DNA of 40,405 bases from Clostridiales bacterium (GCA_022508485.1 JAFLVD010000015.1:5218-45622); one strand, 5' to 3'; shown: positions 6,630 through 15,333, counted from the stretch's first letter. Translations and numbers: made by a program. The notes: generated from the letters alone by a model not told the origin.

Positions 6630-7313
6630 CTATACAGCCAAAGCTTTAATAATTGAAATAAGCTCACACGGCTTATCTATGACTTTATCGGGTTTAAGGC
6701 TTTCGAGAAGCGCTCTGTCCCTAAACCCCCAAGTAACGGCTATCATGGGAAGATCGGCGTTTTTCGCAGTTTCGACGTCCACCTCGCCGTCGCCCACATA
6801 CACCACCCCGCCGCGTTCAGCGCCCAAAAGCGAGAGCGCCGTATCCACGCCGTCGCGCGCGGGCTTGGGTCTTATTCCCTCCGTCAATCCGACGAGGAAG
6901 TTAACCTCGGGAAACAGCTTGGCTTTAAGCGCCTGCGCCGCGCCGTCGTACTTGTTGGTAACGACCGCGGTCTTAATACCGAGAGAGTGAACCCCGTCCA
7001 GCATCTCCTTAACGCCGTCGTACAGTCGAGTTTTATCCGCGCTGTGCTTGTCGTAGTACGCCGTAAAATCGGCGAGCGCTTTATTATAATCGGGGTGGAT
7101 ATCCTCGGACGACTTGCCCTCGGTGTGCCACAGCGCGCGGTTCATCAGCTTTCCGACGCCGTTACCTACAAACCGCCGCGTAGTCTCGCGGTCGATTTTG
7201 CGTTTGGAAAGCTTACCGAGCGCGACGTTTACCGCGTCGGTAAGGTCGTCGAGAGTGTCTATAAGGGTGCCGTCCAGGTCGAAGATTACCGCTTTGATTT
7301 TTCCGTCGTTCAT
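6630..7313 (-). CDS. HAD-superfamily phosphatase, phosphoglycolate phosphatase-like, 227 aa
   Basis: Motif I is FDLDGTLIDTLDD at about 11-23 with the nucleophile and acid Asp. Motif II is AVVTNK, motif III the Lys in RPKPARDG, and motif IV GDGEVDVETAKNA. The cap is the alpha-helical C1 type, as in Gph and PGMB relatives. Members dephosphorylate small sugar phosphates such as 2-phosphoglycolate. The start overlaps the end of the upstream HAD gene by four bases (ATGA), so the two are translationally coupled. The substrate is unproven. Confidence 0.85.
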   Translation of the reverse strand: MNDGKIKAVIFDLDGTLIDTLDDLTDAVNVALGKLSKRKIDRETTRRFVGNGVGKLMNRALWHTEGKSSEDIHPDYNKALADFTAYYDKHSADKTRLYDGVKEMLDGVHSLGIKTAVVTNKYDGAAQALKAKLFPEVNFLVGLTEGIRPKPARDGVDTALSLLGAERGGVVYVGDGEVDVETAKNADLPMIAVTWGFRDRALLESLKPDKVIDKPCELISIIKALAV

Positions 7314-7990
7314 TTTCCGTTTACCAGTTTAATAATCTTATCGGCTACCGCCGCCGCACCGAGCGGCGCGTGCACGAAGTGAATACCGAACGACTTGGCG
7401 CCCTTTCCGTCCGATTCCTTGTCATCGCCTATCATCACGCTGGCGCGTTTATCGAGCGAAAACTTTTCGAACAGCATTTTGAAAAACGCCGGATCGGGTT
7501 TTCTGCACGCGCACTCCGAGCTTAATAAAAGCCCGTCGAAGCGAGAGAGCAGTCCGCACTCTTCTATCTCGTCGTATGTGAACGCCGCCTGCGCGTTTGA
7601 CAGAAGATAAATCTTGGCGCCGAGCGACCGAAGCTTAATAAACAGCTCGTGAACGCCCGGAAACACCGACATTTCGATACGGGAAGCGCGGCGCATACAT
7701 TTTGCCGCTTCCTCGCACACCTCGCGCGAAAACTCGACGCCCTGCCGCTTTGCCATTTCGCCGAAAATATCCGTGATATCGCACTCGGGGTACTTGAATT
7801 TTTTCGACTTTCCGAGACGGCTCAGCATACTATCCCAACCCTGACCGTACAGAGTACGAAGGGTTGCGACGTCGGTTTCTATTCCGTGCTCGCGGAAAAA
7901 CTCGACGACAGGCCGCCACGTTTCGTCCCGATACTCGTCGGTACGGATATAAATAAGCGTATTGTATAGATCGAAGATAAAGTTCTTCAT
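7310..7990 (-). CDS. HAD-superfamily hydrolase, 226 aa
   Basis: Motif I is FDLYNTLIYI (DxYxT in place of DxDxT, as in several haloacid dehalogenase relatives), LLSNAQ is motif II, CRKPDPAFF holds the motif III Lys, and MIGDDKESDGKGA is motif IV. It is a small-molecule phosphatase or dehalogenase-like hydrolase of unknown substrate. A GTG at 8005 is possible, but ATG 7990 puts motif I at the usual residue 6-8. A promoter with a perfect -10 box ends only six bases before this ATG, so the main transcript may be leaderless. It heads a four-gene unit HAD/HAD/sirtuin/TetR. Confidence 0.82.
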   Translation of the reverse strand: MKNFIFDLYNTLIYIRTDEYRDETWRPVVEFFREHGIETDVATLRTLYGQGWDSMLSRLGKSKKFKYPECDITDIFGEMAKRQGVEFSREVCEEAAKCMRRASRIEMSVFPGVHELFIKLRSLGAKIYLLSNAQAAFTYDEIEECGLLSRFDGLLLSSECACRKPDPAFFKMLFEKFSLDKRASVMIGDDKESDGKGAKSFGIHFVHAPLGAAAVADKIIKLVNGK

Positions 7991-7996
7991 AACGGC

Positions 7997-8025
7997 ATTA
8001 TACACCTAAATGCGAATTTTTGCAA
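7997..8025 (-). promoter_or_regulatory. Promoter of the HAD/sirtuin/TetR unit
   Basis: On the minus strand, TTGCAA (8025-8020), 17-base spacer, TATAAT (8002-7997). The predicted start falls at or next to ATG 7990, so no leader and no ribosome site would be transcribed. Confidence 0.7.
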
Positions 8026-8068
8026 CACCTTTATAAAAAAATCCGCTTAACGGTAAATGCGAGACGCG

Positions 8069-8773
8069 CTAAACCTTTAACGAATTAAGGTAGTCCTTTC
8101 TTTCCTGCGGAACGCGGAACGACTCGCGCGCCTTTTGTATCGCCTTATTATGGACGAACGGCGGAAATGTGGCCGTAGTAAAAAGCGAGAGCGTTTTATC
8201 GTAAAACTTAACAAGCATAACCGAAAGCAGCCACGCCGCGCCCATATCCACGTAGTACTGCCCGTACCGAACGTTTTTAAGCGTATCGACAATGCGATCG
8301 AAAAACTCGTCGGTAAGACAGCACGACATAAGATAGATTAAATATGTACGAACCTCGTACTCACCCTCCGCGTCCAAAAGATATTTAAAGTCGTTTAAAA
8401 ACATTTCTCTGTCCGTAAAGCGCAATAGCGGCACAATCGTATCGGAATGCGCCCACGACGAAAACAGCGGAATTATCTTTTTAAGATACTCGGCGGTTTT
8501 TTCGTAGTCGCCCTTTTTTGCGGCGACGAGCCCGGCAACCGCGACCGACTCGTACGTTTTACGTGGGTCGGCGAAAAATCCGTCCATAAATCGGTCGCGA
8601 TCCGAGAAAGCAACCGACTTGGCGAGGCTTTTCATTTGCGGCGTGGTAAGCCCCACAAAATCGAGCGAACTGTTTATTATTTTTGCGCCGCGCTTATATC
8701 CGTCCGACGAACGGTCGATTTTATCGCCGATCGCTTTTATCTCGGCTTTTATTCTGTCGTAAACTTCACTCAT
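8069..8773 (-). CDS. AlkD-like DNA alkylation repair protein, 234 aa
   Basis: The product is wholly helical with HEAT-like repeats. The string NVRYGQYYVDMGAAWLLSVM matches the conserved 'YYVxMaxAWLLS' segment of the AlkD family, and SSWAHSDTI sits where the family has its active-site Trp/Asp. AlkD glycosylases remove 3- and 7-alkylpurines from DNA without flipping the base. Length is normal. It starts nine bases after mfd, which also acts in DNA repair, so the two share a transcript. Confidence 0.8.
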   Translation of the reverse strand: MSEVYDRIKAEIKAIGDKIDRSSDGYKRGAKIINSSLDFVGLTTPQMKSLAKSVAFSDRDRFMDGFFADPRKTYESVAVAGLVAAKKGDYEKTAEYLKKIIPLFSSWAHSDTIVPLLRFTDREMFLNDFKYLLDAEGEYEVRTYLIYLMSCCLTDEFFDRIVDTLKNVRYGQYYVDMGAAWLLSVMLVKFYDKTLSLFTTATFPPFVHNKAIQKARESFRVPQERKDYLNSLKV

Positions 8774-8782
8774 AAATCCACC

Positions 8783-11700
8783 TTAGGTATTATCCTTTTC
8801 GACCGATACGAGATAGCCGAGAAGCGCTTTTACCGATTCGAAAACGACGACGGGCGTCCTGGTCGCGTTAAAGCAGCCGCCGAATTTTTCAAAGCCCTCC
8901 GGTATATCCTCGGCGTCGGTAAATTCGACCTTCGCGCCCGAACGAAGCAGCGTTACGGTCGCCGCGTTGTGCCGCGCCGCGAGGTTTTTAATAAGCCCGA
9001 CGGTGCAAAGGTTTTTAACCTCTGTTGGCACCGAACCGAACGTGTCCTTCAACTCGGCGAAAAGTTCGTCGCGCTCTTTAAGCGATTTCAGGACGGAAAT
9101 GCGGCGGTAAAGCTCTATTCTCACCGCGGCGTCGCAATATCCGCTCGGGATAACGGCGGTAAAATCGACCTTCATGACGGGGTCTTTGTGCGCCGTCGTC
9201 GCCGCGCCTTTTATTTCGGCAACCGCTTCTTGAAGCAGCTTGCAGTACATAGAGTAGCCGACGCTTACTATATGTCCGTGCTGTTCTGCGCCGAACACGT
9301 TGCCTACGCCGCGAATACGCATGTCCTGCTCTGCGATTTTAACGCCGCTTCCAAGCTCGGTGTACCGCGAAATGGATTCCAGCCGCTCGAGCGCCTGCGA
9401 GGTGAGATGCGACTCGTCGCCGTAGGTAAAGTACACCTGCGCCACGCGGTCTGACCTACCCACTCGCCCTTTTAGCTGGTACATCTGGCTTAGTCCCATA
9501 TTTTCCGCACCGTAAACGAGCATGGTGTTGGCGTTGGGAATATCTATTCCGTTTTCTATTATAGTCGTCGCTACGAGGACGTCGGCGCGCTTATCCGCAA
9601 AGTCGTCGACGGCGGCGGTCATTTTCCGCTTATCCATCTGACCGTGCGCATAAGTAACCTTGACGGACGGCATAAGCCGTTGAAGCTTGCCGGCGTACTC
9701 GGCGATGCCGGCGTTGGGACCGCCGTTAACGTAGTTGTAAACTATAAACACCTGACCGCCGCGCGCCACCTCGCGAGTAACCGCGTCAATAACGAGCGCG
9801 TCGGAATACTCGGTAACGTAAACCTGCGCCGGAAGCCTGCCGGTAGGCGGCGTTTCGAGCATGGACACGTCGCGTATTCCGCTTAACGCCATGTGAAGAG
9901 TCCTCGGAATGGGCGTTGCCGATAGAGTCAGTACGTTTATATCGTTTTTTAGATTTTTTATTTTTTCCTTGTCGGACACGCCGAACTTTTGTTCCTCGTC
10001 GAGAATAAGAAGCTCGAGGTTTTTAAACTTGACAGCGTTCCCCAAAAGCTTGTGCGTGCCGCAAACTATGTCTATCTTGCCGCTCTTTAACCCTTCGAGC
10101 GTGGCCTTTTGATTAGGCTCGACGCGCGAATACGCCGCGACGGACACGCCGAACTTTTCCATGCGCCGCCGAGTGGTAACGTAGTGCTGGCGCGCAAGCA
10201 CGGTCGTAGGCGAAAGGAATGCGACCTGCCCACCTTCCGAAATAACCTTAAACGCTACGCGAAGCGCGACCTCGGTCTTTCCGAAGCCCACGTCGCCGCA
10301 AATAAGCCTGTCCATAATCTTGCCGGAGGTAAGGTCGTTAAAGCACGCGTCCATAGCGGAAAGCTGGTCGGGCGTTTCGGCGTACGGAAAGTCGGAATTA
10401 AACTCGTCGCAAAGCGCGCTCTCGACGGGATAAATCTTGCCCTTTACAGTCTCGCGCCGCGCGTACAATTCCATAAGATCGAACGCCAACGCTTTAAGCC
10501 GCGTTTTGACCTTTGTTTTAACGCGCTCGAACTCCGCGCCGCCGAGCTTACTCAGTTTAGGCGGCGTATCGGTAAAGTCGTATTTACTAAGCCGCGCCAT
10601 GTTCTCGACGGGCACATACAGCGTGTCGCCGCCGGCGTAGCGCACGGTAATGTAATCACGCTCATACTCCCCGAAGTCCACCGCGCCGACCGCCTCGCAT
10701 ATACCTATGCCGTGCGTTTCGTGAACGACGTAGTCGCCCGGCTTGGGAAGCTCTTTTATCCCCGTCCTTCGTATCGACTCGAAGGGATCGCGCTTCATGC
10801 CGACGTTGCGCATGCCGATAACGACGGTGTTTCCGGCAAAGAACACGCCGCCGTCCGCCGCCGTGGAAACGTACTCGACGTCGTAAATTTCGAGCGCGTC
10901 AAGCCCGGCGCGAATATCCGCCGCAATACACACGGTAAAGCCGCGCGAGCGCCAAGAGGCTATGTCGCCAGCAAGCTGCGTAAAATTCCTGCCGTAAACG
11001 GGAAGAAAAATGCTCTTGAATTTGTACACCCTGTCGGGTGAGAAAAATCTGTTGTTAGAGTCGAAAGAGTGAAAGCACAAAACCGCGCCGAACGTGGGCG
11101 GAGTGGGCACGAGGTTATCCTCCGCGCAGAACGGCGCCTCGTTCGCCTCTATCAGCCGTTTCGAGCGCGAGGCATGCTCGCGGTAAGCGAACACGCAGTT
11201 ATCGTACACGCTTTTCGCATCCTCTATAAGTATGGGCAAGCCGCAAAACTTGTCGAGCGTAGTGTGCGGAAATAGCGGCAAAACGGTCTGCTCGCCGTCG
11301 CTGTCGCCAGAGCGCAACCTTTCGGCAAGCCTGTGTTCGACGGGGATTCCCGTCGATTTACGTTTCTCGCCGGCCTTTAAAAGCTTGTCGGAAATCTCCG
11401 CCTTAGCCTCGTCGGAAAAAGTAAGCTCGGTCGCCGGGTACGCGGTAAACGCGTCAAGCGACTTACCGGCCGTCTGGTTAACTATATCGAGCGCACGAAT
11501 GGAATCGCACTCGTAGCCGAAAAACTCCACTCTTGCCGCACTGCCGTCGGGCGCGCAGACGTCCACAATATCGCCGCGCACGGCAAACTGACCGGGTTCG
11601 TCTACGTGTCCGCACCTCTTGTACCCTGCCGCAACGAGCTTAGATGTAAGCTCGTTTGTGGGGTACTTTTCGCCTTTACGAAAAACGGTCGCCAAAGCGC

Positions 11701-12076
11701 AAATCGCCTCGCGCGGCGGAACTATTTGCATTAACGCTTCGGCGGTAGTAACAACGACGCGGCACGCGCCCGTCGCTATGTTATAAAGCGCACGCGCACG
11801 CCGTCCGTTTTTTTCGACGCCCGAAACGAGCAGAACGTTGTTTTTGGGCAGAAGAATCTCCGCCGACGGGTAGTGCAGAGAAAACTCGACAAACGCGGCG
11901 CGCGCCGAAACGACGTCCGGGCAAACGTACATAAACGAATCGAACGCACAACAAAAAAGCCGCGCGTCCGATTTCGTAAGCCCGAATACGGACGTGCGCT
12001 TCCCTTGCTCTACTGCGGACAGAACCTTATCGTAGTCGCCGCCCAGTCCGCGTATAATTTCCGAAATGCTGCGCAT
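8783..12076 (-). CDS. mfd: Transcription-repair coupling factor Mfd, 1097 aa
   Basis: Domains in order are the UvrB-like N-terminal module (residues 1 to about 330), an RNA polymerase interaction domain (GDYVVHETHGIGIC to LYVPVENMARLSKY, about 445-500), a RecG-like helicase with Walker A GDVGFGKTEVA and DEEQKFGV box, and a C-terminal D7 domain (about 960-1090). Mfd removes RNA polymerase stalled at lesions and recruits UvrA. It is slightly shorter than the usual 1150 residues but has all main parts. It lies ten bases after pth, the common Firmicute arrangement, and before an AlkD-like gene. No strong ribosome site is seen before ATG 12076. Confidence 0.97.
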   Translation of the reverse strand: MRSISEIIRGLGGDYDKVLSAVEQGKRTSVFGLTKSDARLFCCAFDSFMYVCPDVVSARAAFVEFSLHYPSAEILLPKNNVLLVSGVEKNGRRARALYNIATGACRVVVTTAEALMQIVPPREAICALATVFRKGEKYPTNELTSKLVAAGYKRCGHVDEPGQFAVRGDIVDVCAPDGSAARVEFFGYECDSIRALDIVNQTAGKSLDAFTAYPATELTFSDEAKAEISDKLLKAGEKRKSTGIPVEHRLAERLRSGDSDGEQTVLPLFPHTTLDKFCGLPILIEDAKSVYDNCVFAYREHASRSKRLIEANEAPFCAEDNLVPTPPTFGAVLCFHSFDSNNRFFSPDRVYKFKSIFLPVYGRNFTQLAGDIASWRSRGFTVCIAADIRAGLDALEIYDVEYVSTAADGGVFFAGNTVVIGMRNVGMKRDPFESIRRTGIKELPKPGDYVVHETHGIGICEAVGAVDFGEYERDYITVRYAGGDTLYVPVENMARLSKYDFTDTPPKLSKLGGAEFERVKTKVKTRLKALAFDLMELYARRETVKGKIYPVESALCDEFNSDFPYAETPDQLSAMDACFNDLTSGKIMDRLICGDVGFGKTEVALRVAFKVISEGGQVAFLSPTTVLARQHYVTTRRRMEKFGVSVAAYSRVEPNQKATLEGLKSGKIDIVCGTHKLLGNAVKFKNLELLILDEEQKFGVSDKEKIKNLKNDINVLTLSATPIPRTLHMALSGIRDVSMLETPPTGRLPAQVYVTEYSDALVIDAVTREVARGGQVFIVYNYVNGGPNAGIAEYAGKLQRLMPSVKVTYAHGQMDKRKMTAAVDDFADKRADVLVATTIIENGIDIPNANTMLVYGAENMGLSQMYQLKGRVGRSDRVAQVYFTYGDESHLTSQALERLESISRYTELGSGVKIAEQDMRIRGVGNVFGAEQHGHIVSVGYSMYCKLLQEAVAEIKGAATTAHKDPVMKVDFTAVIPSGYCDAAVRIELYRRISVLKSLKERDELFAELKDTFGSVPTEVKNLCTVGLIKNLAARHNAATVTLLRSGAKVEFTDAEDIPEGFEKFGGCFNATRTPVVVFESVKALLGYLVSVEKDNT

Positions 12077-12086
12077 AAAAGTACGT

Positions 12087-12647
12087 TTACTCTACCGTAA
12101 TCGTCTTGTCCTGCCACGGCAGACCGTTAAGCCTGTCTATAACAAAATCGCACGCCTTATCCGCCGCCTTTAATATTATCGTCTTTTCAAAGGCTTGAAT
12201 GTGCGAAAGAACGTAATCGGCAAGGTCCATAAAACTCGGCTTCATGCCTATTCCTATACGAACGCGCGGAAACTCGGTCGAGCCGAGCTTATTTACTATA
12301 TCGCGCATTCCGTTGTGCGTGCCGGCGGAACCGTTTTCGCGGACGCGCACCGTCCCCTTTTTTAAGTCGATGTCGTCGTAAATGACGATAATATCTTTCG
12401 GCTCGATTTTATAGTAGCGCGAAATACGCGAAACGGCGTCGCCCGACAGATTCATAAAAGTAAGCGGCTTACAAAGGATAACCTTGTCTCCGCCCACTCG
12501 AGTATCGCAAATCAGCGCGTCGTCCTTTTCGGTATATGACGGCGCGTTAAGCCTGTTCGCAAGAATATCGATTGCTATAAATCCGACGTTGTGGTAAGTC
12601 CCCTCGTACTTTTCGCCCGGATTTCCGAGTCCTACTACAAGCTTCAT
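12087..12647 (-). CDS. pth: Peptidyl-tRNA hydrolase, 186 aa
   Basis: The N-terminus VVGLGNPGEKYEGTYHNVGF carries the family Asn and the catalytic His. KPLTFMNLSG and the glycine-rich GTHNGMRDI follow. The enzyme frees tRNA from prematurely released peptidyl-tRNA. Length is typical. The ATG shares one base with the TGA stop of the DUF1858 gene upstream, so translation is coupled. mfd follows after ten bases. Confidence 0.97.
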   Translation of the reverse strand: MKLVVGLGNPGEKYEGTYHNVGFIAIDILANRLNAPSYTEKDDALICDTRVGGDKVILCKPLTFMNLSGDAVSRISRYYKIEPKDIIVIYDDIDLKKGTVRVRENGSAGTHNGMRDIVNKLGSTEFPRVRIGIGMKPSFMDLADYVLSHIQAFEKTIILKAADKACDFVIDRLNGLPWQDKTITVE

Positions 12648-12856
12648 CAGTTGCCGAGAACGGCATTGAGTTTTTTAACAAGCTCGTTAACGTCGTTGCC
12701 GTGAACTTCGGCGGCCTCCGCAACGGTCTCACCGCGCGAAATGGGGCAGCCGAGACAATGCATGCCCATGTCGAAAAAAACCTGTTGAAGCTCTTCGCTT
12801 TCGGGCGCGAGGCAGAGCACCTCGTAAATCGTCATATCCGCTGTAACTTTAGCCAT
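12647..12856 (-). CDS. DUF1858 small redox-type protein, 69 aa
   Basis: This is the DUF1858 fold found alone and at the N-terminus of ScdA-like proteins. MTIYEVLCLAPESEELQQVF is followed by MHCLGCPISRGETVAEAA with the CxxC pair that gives the family its proposed redox or metal role. It has a strong AAAGGAG ribosome site and a consensus promoter. It is the first gene of the transcript with pth, mfd and the AlkD-like gene. Its function is not known. Confidence 0.85.
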   Translation of the reverse strand: MAKVTADMTIYEVLCLAPESEELQQVFFDMGMHCLGCPISRGETVAEAAEVHGNDVNELVKKLNAVLGN

Positions 12857-12879
12857 AATATAAATTCTCCTTTTTAAAA

Positions 12880-12908
12880 ATTATACCAGTACTAATTTAG
12901 TTTGTCAA
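12880..12908 (-). promoter_or_regulatory. Consensus promoter of DUF1858-pth-mfd-alkD
   Basis: On the minus strand, TTGACA (12908-12903), 17-base spacer, TATAAT (12885-12880). Both hexamers are perfect. It is followed by the AAAGGAG of the first gene. Confidence 0.93.
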
Positions 12909-12980
12909 TCCTTTTGCTGTTCAATGCCTATATCGTAAAAACGTTTGATGATATTGAGTATGGAATGTTTTCGGACGTAT

Positions 12981-13017
12981 AAAGAAAAGCCCGACGAATA
13001 CAATTCGACGAGCTTTT
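12981..13017 (-). terminator. Probable terminator of the exonuclease gene
   Basis: AAAAGCCCGACGAA at 12985-12998 pairs, with two mismatches, with TTCGACGAGCTTTT at 13004-13017. On the minus strand it ends in CTTTTCTTT. It lies 18 bases after the stop at 13035. Confidence 0.65.
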
Positions 13018-13034
13018 TATATTTTAAAATACAA

Positions 13035-13589
13035 TCAACCTTTATTGCCTTTAAGTTCCTTTTTAAGGTTTAGGTAGCAAGCGTTACAGATTTCGCAGTC
13101 CTTTTGCGCGCGGTGCGCCCCGTCGATATTTATTCCGAAGTACGCGGCGACGGTGGACTGCTTGTGATTGGGAAGATTGGGAAGCGCCCTTCTCGAAAGC
13201 CTTAAAGTATCAACAAACGAGTTGCCGAGGATAAGCCCGTTGTGCCGCCACAGATTGTCGTATAAAAAGTTAATATCGAAGTTTACGTTATGCCCGATAA
13301 TAATGTCATTCCCGACAAACTCGTAAAAATCCTTCATCGCGTCTTTAATATCGGGCGCGCCCTCCACCATCTCGTTGGTAATGCCGGTAAGCTGGGTAAT
13401 AAACGGGCTTATAGCTTGCTCGGGCTTTATAAGTGTGGAAAAGCTGTCGACCAAAGTTTCGTCGCGGAATTTGAGCGCCGAAACCTCTATGATTTCACAC
13501 TCGCCGTACAGACCCGTCGTCTCGATATCGACGACCGTATAGTCGGACGGAAAGAAAAACAAACTCTCGCCTTTGAATTTACGATCCAC
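13035..13589 (-). CDS. DEDDh-type 3'-5' exonuclease, DNA polymerase III epsilon-like, 184 aa
   Basis: VVDIETTGLYGECEIIEV is ExoI (DxE), IIGHNVNFDINFL is ExoII, and AHRAQKDC is the ExoIII H-x4-D. This fold cleaves single nucleotides from 3' ends and serves in proofreading, repair or RNA trimming. The start is the GTG at 13589, preceded by GAGAGGAAAAA. The longer frame from 13679 begins upstream of the promoter at 13635-13663 and is rejected. It stands alone with its own promoter and terminator. It has no fused helicase or polymerase part, so it is a stand-alone exonuclease whose substrate is open. Confidence 0.88.
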   Translation of the reverse strand: MDRKFKGESLFFFPSDYTVVDIETTGLYGECEIIEVSALKFRDETLVDSFSTLIKPEQAISPFITQLTGITNEMVEGAPDIKDAMKDFYEFVGNDIIIGHNVNFDINFLYDNLWRHNGLILGNSFVDTLRLSRRALPNLPNHKQSTVAAYFGINIDGAHRAQKDCEICNACYLNLKKELKGNKG

Positions 13590-13634
13590 TTTTTCCTCTC
13601 CGCGGCATTCCGCCGCAATCGTAACTCTTTGAAT

Positions 13635-13663
13635 ATTATACCATAATACTTGCGCCCACGCAA
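13635..13663 (-). promoter_or_regulatory. Promoter of the exonuclease gene
   Basis: On the minus strand the -10 is TATAAT (13640-13635) with TGG in front, an extended -10. The -35 is a poor TTGCGT at 17 bases. The start falls near 13628, giving a leader of about 40 bases. Confidence 0.7.
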
Positions 13664-13707
13664 GACAAATTCGTCCCATAACCCGGATTTATCGCCTAAT
13701 CGTTACG

Positions 13708-14046
13708 CTAATCTATAAGCCTTATCTCGATTGCAAGCACGCCGTAAGCGCTAATCTTTTCGGCGGAATAAAACTCGTACATATCCTCGGCGCGCGGCTC
13801 GTCGCTTTCGTTATATCCGAGCGAGATTTTATCGTACATGCCGTACACCTCGAAAAAATCCTTACACCGTACAAGCGAAATCACTCGGCACGAAATTACT
13901 TCGTGCGTATCGATATTACAAAACTCTATAACGTCGCCGACGCGAAGCTTTTTCCGCTTCTCGTCATAGAGCCGCATTTCCACCGTTTTCGATCCGGCGG
14001 CAACCGCCTTAAACGCCCACGCCGCCAAACTCATTCTATGTACCAT
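13708..14046 (-). CDS. ASCH-domain (PUA-like) protein, 112 aa
   Basis: HRMSLAAWAFKAVAAGSKTVEMRLYDEKRKKLRVGD is the ASCH signature (GxKxxExR followed by a basic strand and 'vGD'). The fold is PUA-like and proposed to bind RNA. ATG 14046 follows GGTGG at good spacing. A GTG nine bases earlier is also possible. The start overlaps the end of the membrane protein gene upstream by about ten bases, so it is coupled to it. The precise role is unknown. Confidence 0.8.
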   Translation of the reverse strand: MVHRMSLAAWAFKAVAAGSKTVEMRLYDEKRKKLRVGDVIEFCNIDTHEVISCRVISLVRCKDFFEVYGMYDKISLGYNESDEPRAEDMYEFYSAEKISAYGVLAIEIRLID

Positions 14047-14500
14047 TTTCACCACCCGACAAATTATCGTCTCTGTTTTTATAGCTCACGGTTATATGCC
14101 CTATCCCGAATAAAATCGAAAAAACGATAAGCGGAACGGACAAAACCATCACACCGCAGAACAGAAAAAATACGGTGGGCGTTATCGACAGCCAAAGCAT
14201 TTTTATCGTGCTTCTGCCTTTGCGAAATACCATCCAGCCCAAAACGTACAACGCCAAAATCGCGCCGCCGACAGCTAAATACACGGTCAGGGCGTTTTCA
14301 AACCGAAAATCGAAATATGTGTACGGAATGTTAAAAACGGTAAAAGCCATACAGCCGTACCGTCCTATTTGTTCGATAACAAGCACGACTTTGTTGTCGT
14401 ACCTGTTTTCGAACGCGCTCTTATCTACCGCCGCGACGATTATATTGGGCACCATAATGATTGCGACCGCAATCAGCCCGTAGTAATTAAACCAACCCAT
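14036..14500 (-). CDS. Integral membrane protein, about four helices, 154 aa
   Basis: I do not recognise the family. Hydrophobic helices lie at about 5-24, 44-63, 74-92 and 103-137 (IKMLWLSITPTVFFLFCG, then SVPLIVFSILFGIGHI), with a short polar tail that ends in SGGENGT. There are no catalytic motifs. It starts ten bases after the esterase gene and overlaps the ASCH gene, so the three form one unit from the promoter at 15304-15333. Confidence 0.7.
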   Translation of the reverse strand: MGWFNYYGLIAVAIIMVPNIIVAAVDKSAFENRYDNKVVLVIEQIGRYGCMAFTVFNIPYTYFDFRFENALTVYLAVGGAILALYVLGWMVFRKGRSTIKMLWLSITPTVFFLFCGVMVLSVPLIVFSILFGIGHITVSYKNRDDNLSGGENGT

Positions 14501-14510
14501 ATTCAGTCGA

Positions 14511-15227
14511 TTATTTTTGTCTCAGCCAAAAGTCGACGGCTTTATCCGCCCAGCCCTCGCAAGGCAGCCCTTTACCGAGCCCTACGCCGTGTCTTACTCC
14601 GTCATACAACACAAACTCGTGCGCTACGCCGTTTGCTTCGAGCGCTTCGGACATCATCGCGCTGTTATCGGAAGGGACTATGTCGTCCGCATTACCGCAC
14701 CAAATAAAGCACGGCGGATAATTTGCCGTAACCTGCTTTTCGACGGAGGTAAGCTCGACAAGCTTCTCGTCAGGGTTTTCGCCGAGCAAAATAAGCTTCG
14801 ACCCTTCGTGCGTAAGATCCCCCATTGTAATTACGGGATACGTAAGAACGACGGCGCGCGGCTTCGGTAATCGGTACTTTTTATATCCGACGCTTTCCGT
14901 GCAAAAGCACGCCGCAAGATGACCGCCTGCCGACGAGCCCCACACCGAATAATTGTCCTTATCGAGGTGCAATTCGTCCGCTCGCGCCAAAATGTCCGTA
15001 ACCGCCGCCGCAAGGTCGTCTATGGGCGCAGGAAAACGCGCATTCTTCCCAACGCGGTACGAGACGACAAACGCAGATATCCCTTTTGCGTTAAGAAGTT
15101 TTGCGTACGGCACGCCCTCGTTGCGTTTGCTTACAAACGCATAACCTCCGCCCGGGCAAATCACCGCAAATGGGTGTGTCTTTCCGTCGCGAATAACGTA
15201 CTCTTGAATTTTGGGTTTAACCGTCAT
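14511..15227 (-). CDS. Alpha/beta-hydrolase, esterase/lipase family, 238 aa
   Basis: ICPGGGY at about 24-30 is the oxyanion loop of the hormone-sensitive-lipase/BD-FAE type. GSSAGGHLA at about 99 holds the nucleophile Ser. The acid Asp is in CGNADDIVP, and the His in GVRHGVG. The protein has no signal peptide, so it is cytoplasmic and probably removes acetyl or other ester groups from sugars or xenobiotics. AGGAAG lies before the ATG. A 17-codon frame ends inside its first codons. It heads a unit with a membrane protein and an ASCH protein. Confidence 0.85.
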   Translation of the reverse strand: MTVKPKIQEYVIRDGKTHPFAVICPGGGYAFVSKRNEGVPYAKLLNAKGISAFVVSYRVGKNARFPAPIDDLAAAVTDILARADELHLDKDNYSVWGSSAGGHLAACFCTESVGYKKYRLPKPRAVVLTYPVITMGDLTHEGSKLILLGENPDEKLVELTSVEKQVTANYPPCFIWCGNADDIVPSDNSAMMSEALEANGVAHEFVLYDGVRHGVGLGKGLPCEGWADKAVDFWLRQK

Positions 15228-15270
15228 AATTCACTTCCTCGACGTAACGTTTAAGATATTTGTGCCGCAT
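15217..15270 (-). CDS. Tiny upstream frame overlapping the esterase start, 17 aa
   Basis: ATG 15270 to TAA 15217 encodes MRHKYLKRYVEEVNYDG and overlaps the esterase ATG by 11 bases in another frame. The open frame runs further up without a standard start other than a TTG. It could be a coupled leader peptide or a leftover of an older N-terminus lost by a frameshift. No function is implied. Confidence 0.25.
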   Translation of the reverse strand: MRHKYLKRYVEEVNYDG

Positions 15271-15303
15271 TTTTTCAATCTCGCCGTCCGTAATATCTTT
15301 TAA

Positions 15304-15333
15304 ATTATAGCACAATTACACAGCGCTTTGCAA
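15304..15333 (-). promoter_or_regulatory. Promoter of the esterase/membrane/ASCH unit
   Basis: On the minus strand, TTGCAA (15333-15328), 18-base spacer, TATAAT (15309-15304) with an extended TGC in front. Confidence 0.72.

Noticed and set aside
8447-11041. Long plus-strand frames opposite the AlkD-like gene and mfd
   Set aside because: Antisense to conserved repair genes, without motifs or ribosome sites.
13590-13679. Upstream extension of the exonuclease
   Set aside because: The promoter at 13635-13663 lies inside it, so it is not transcribed.
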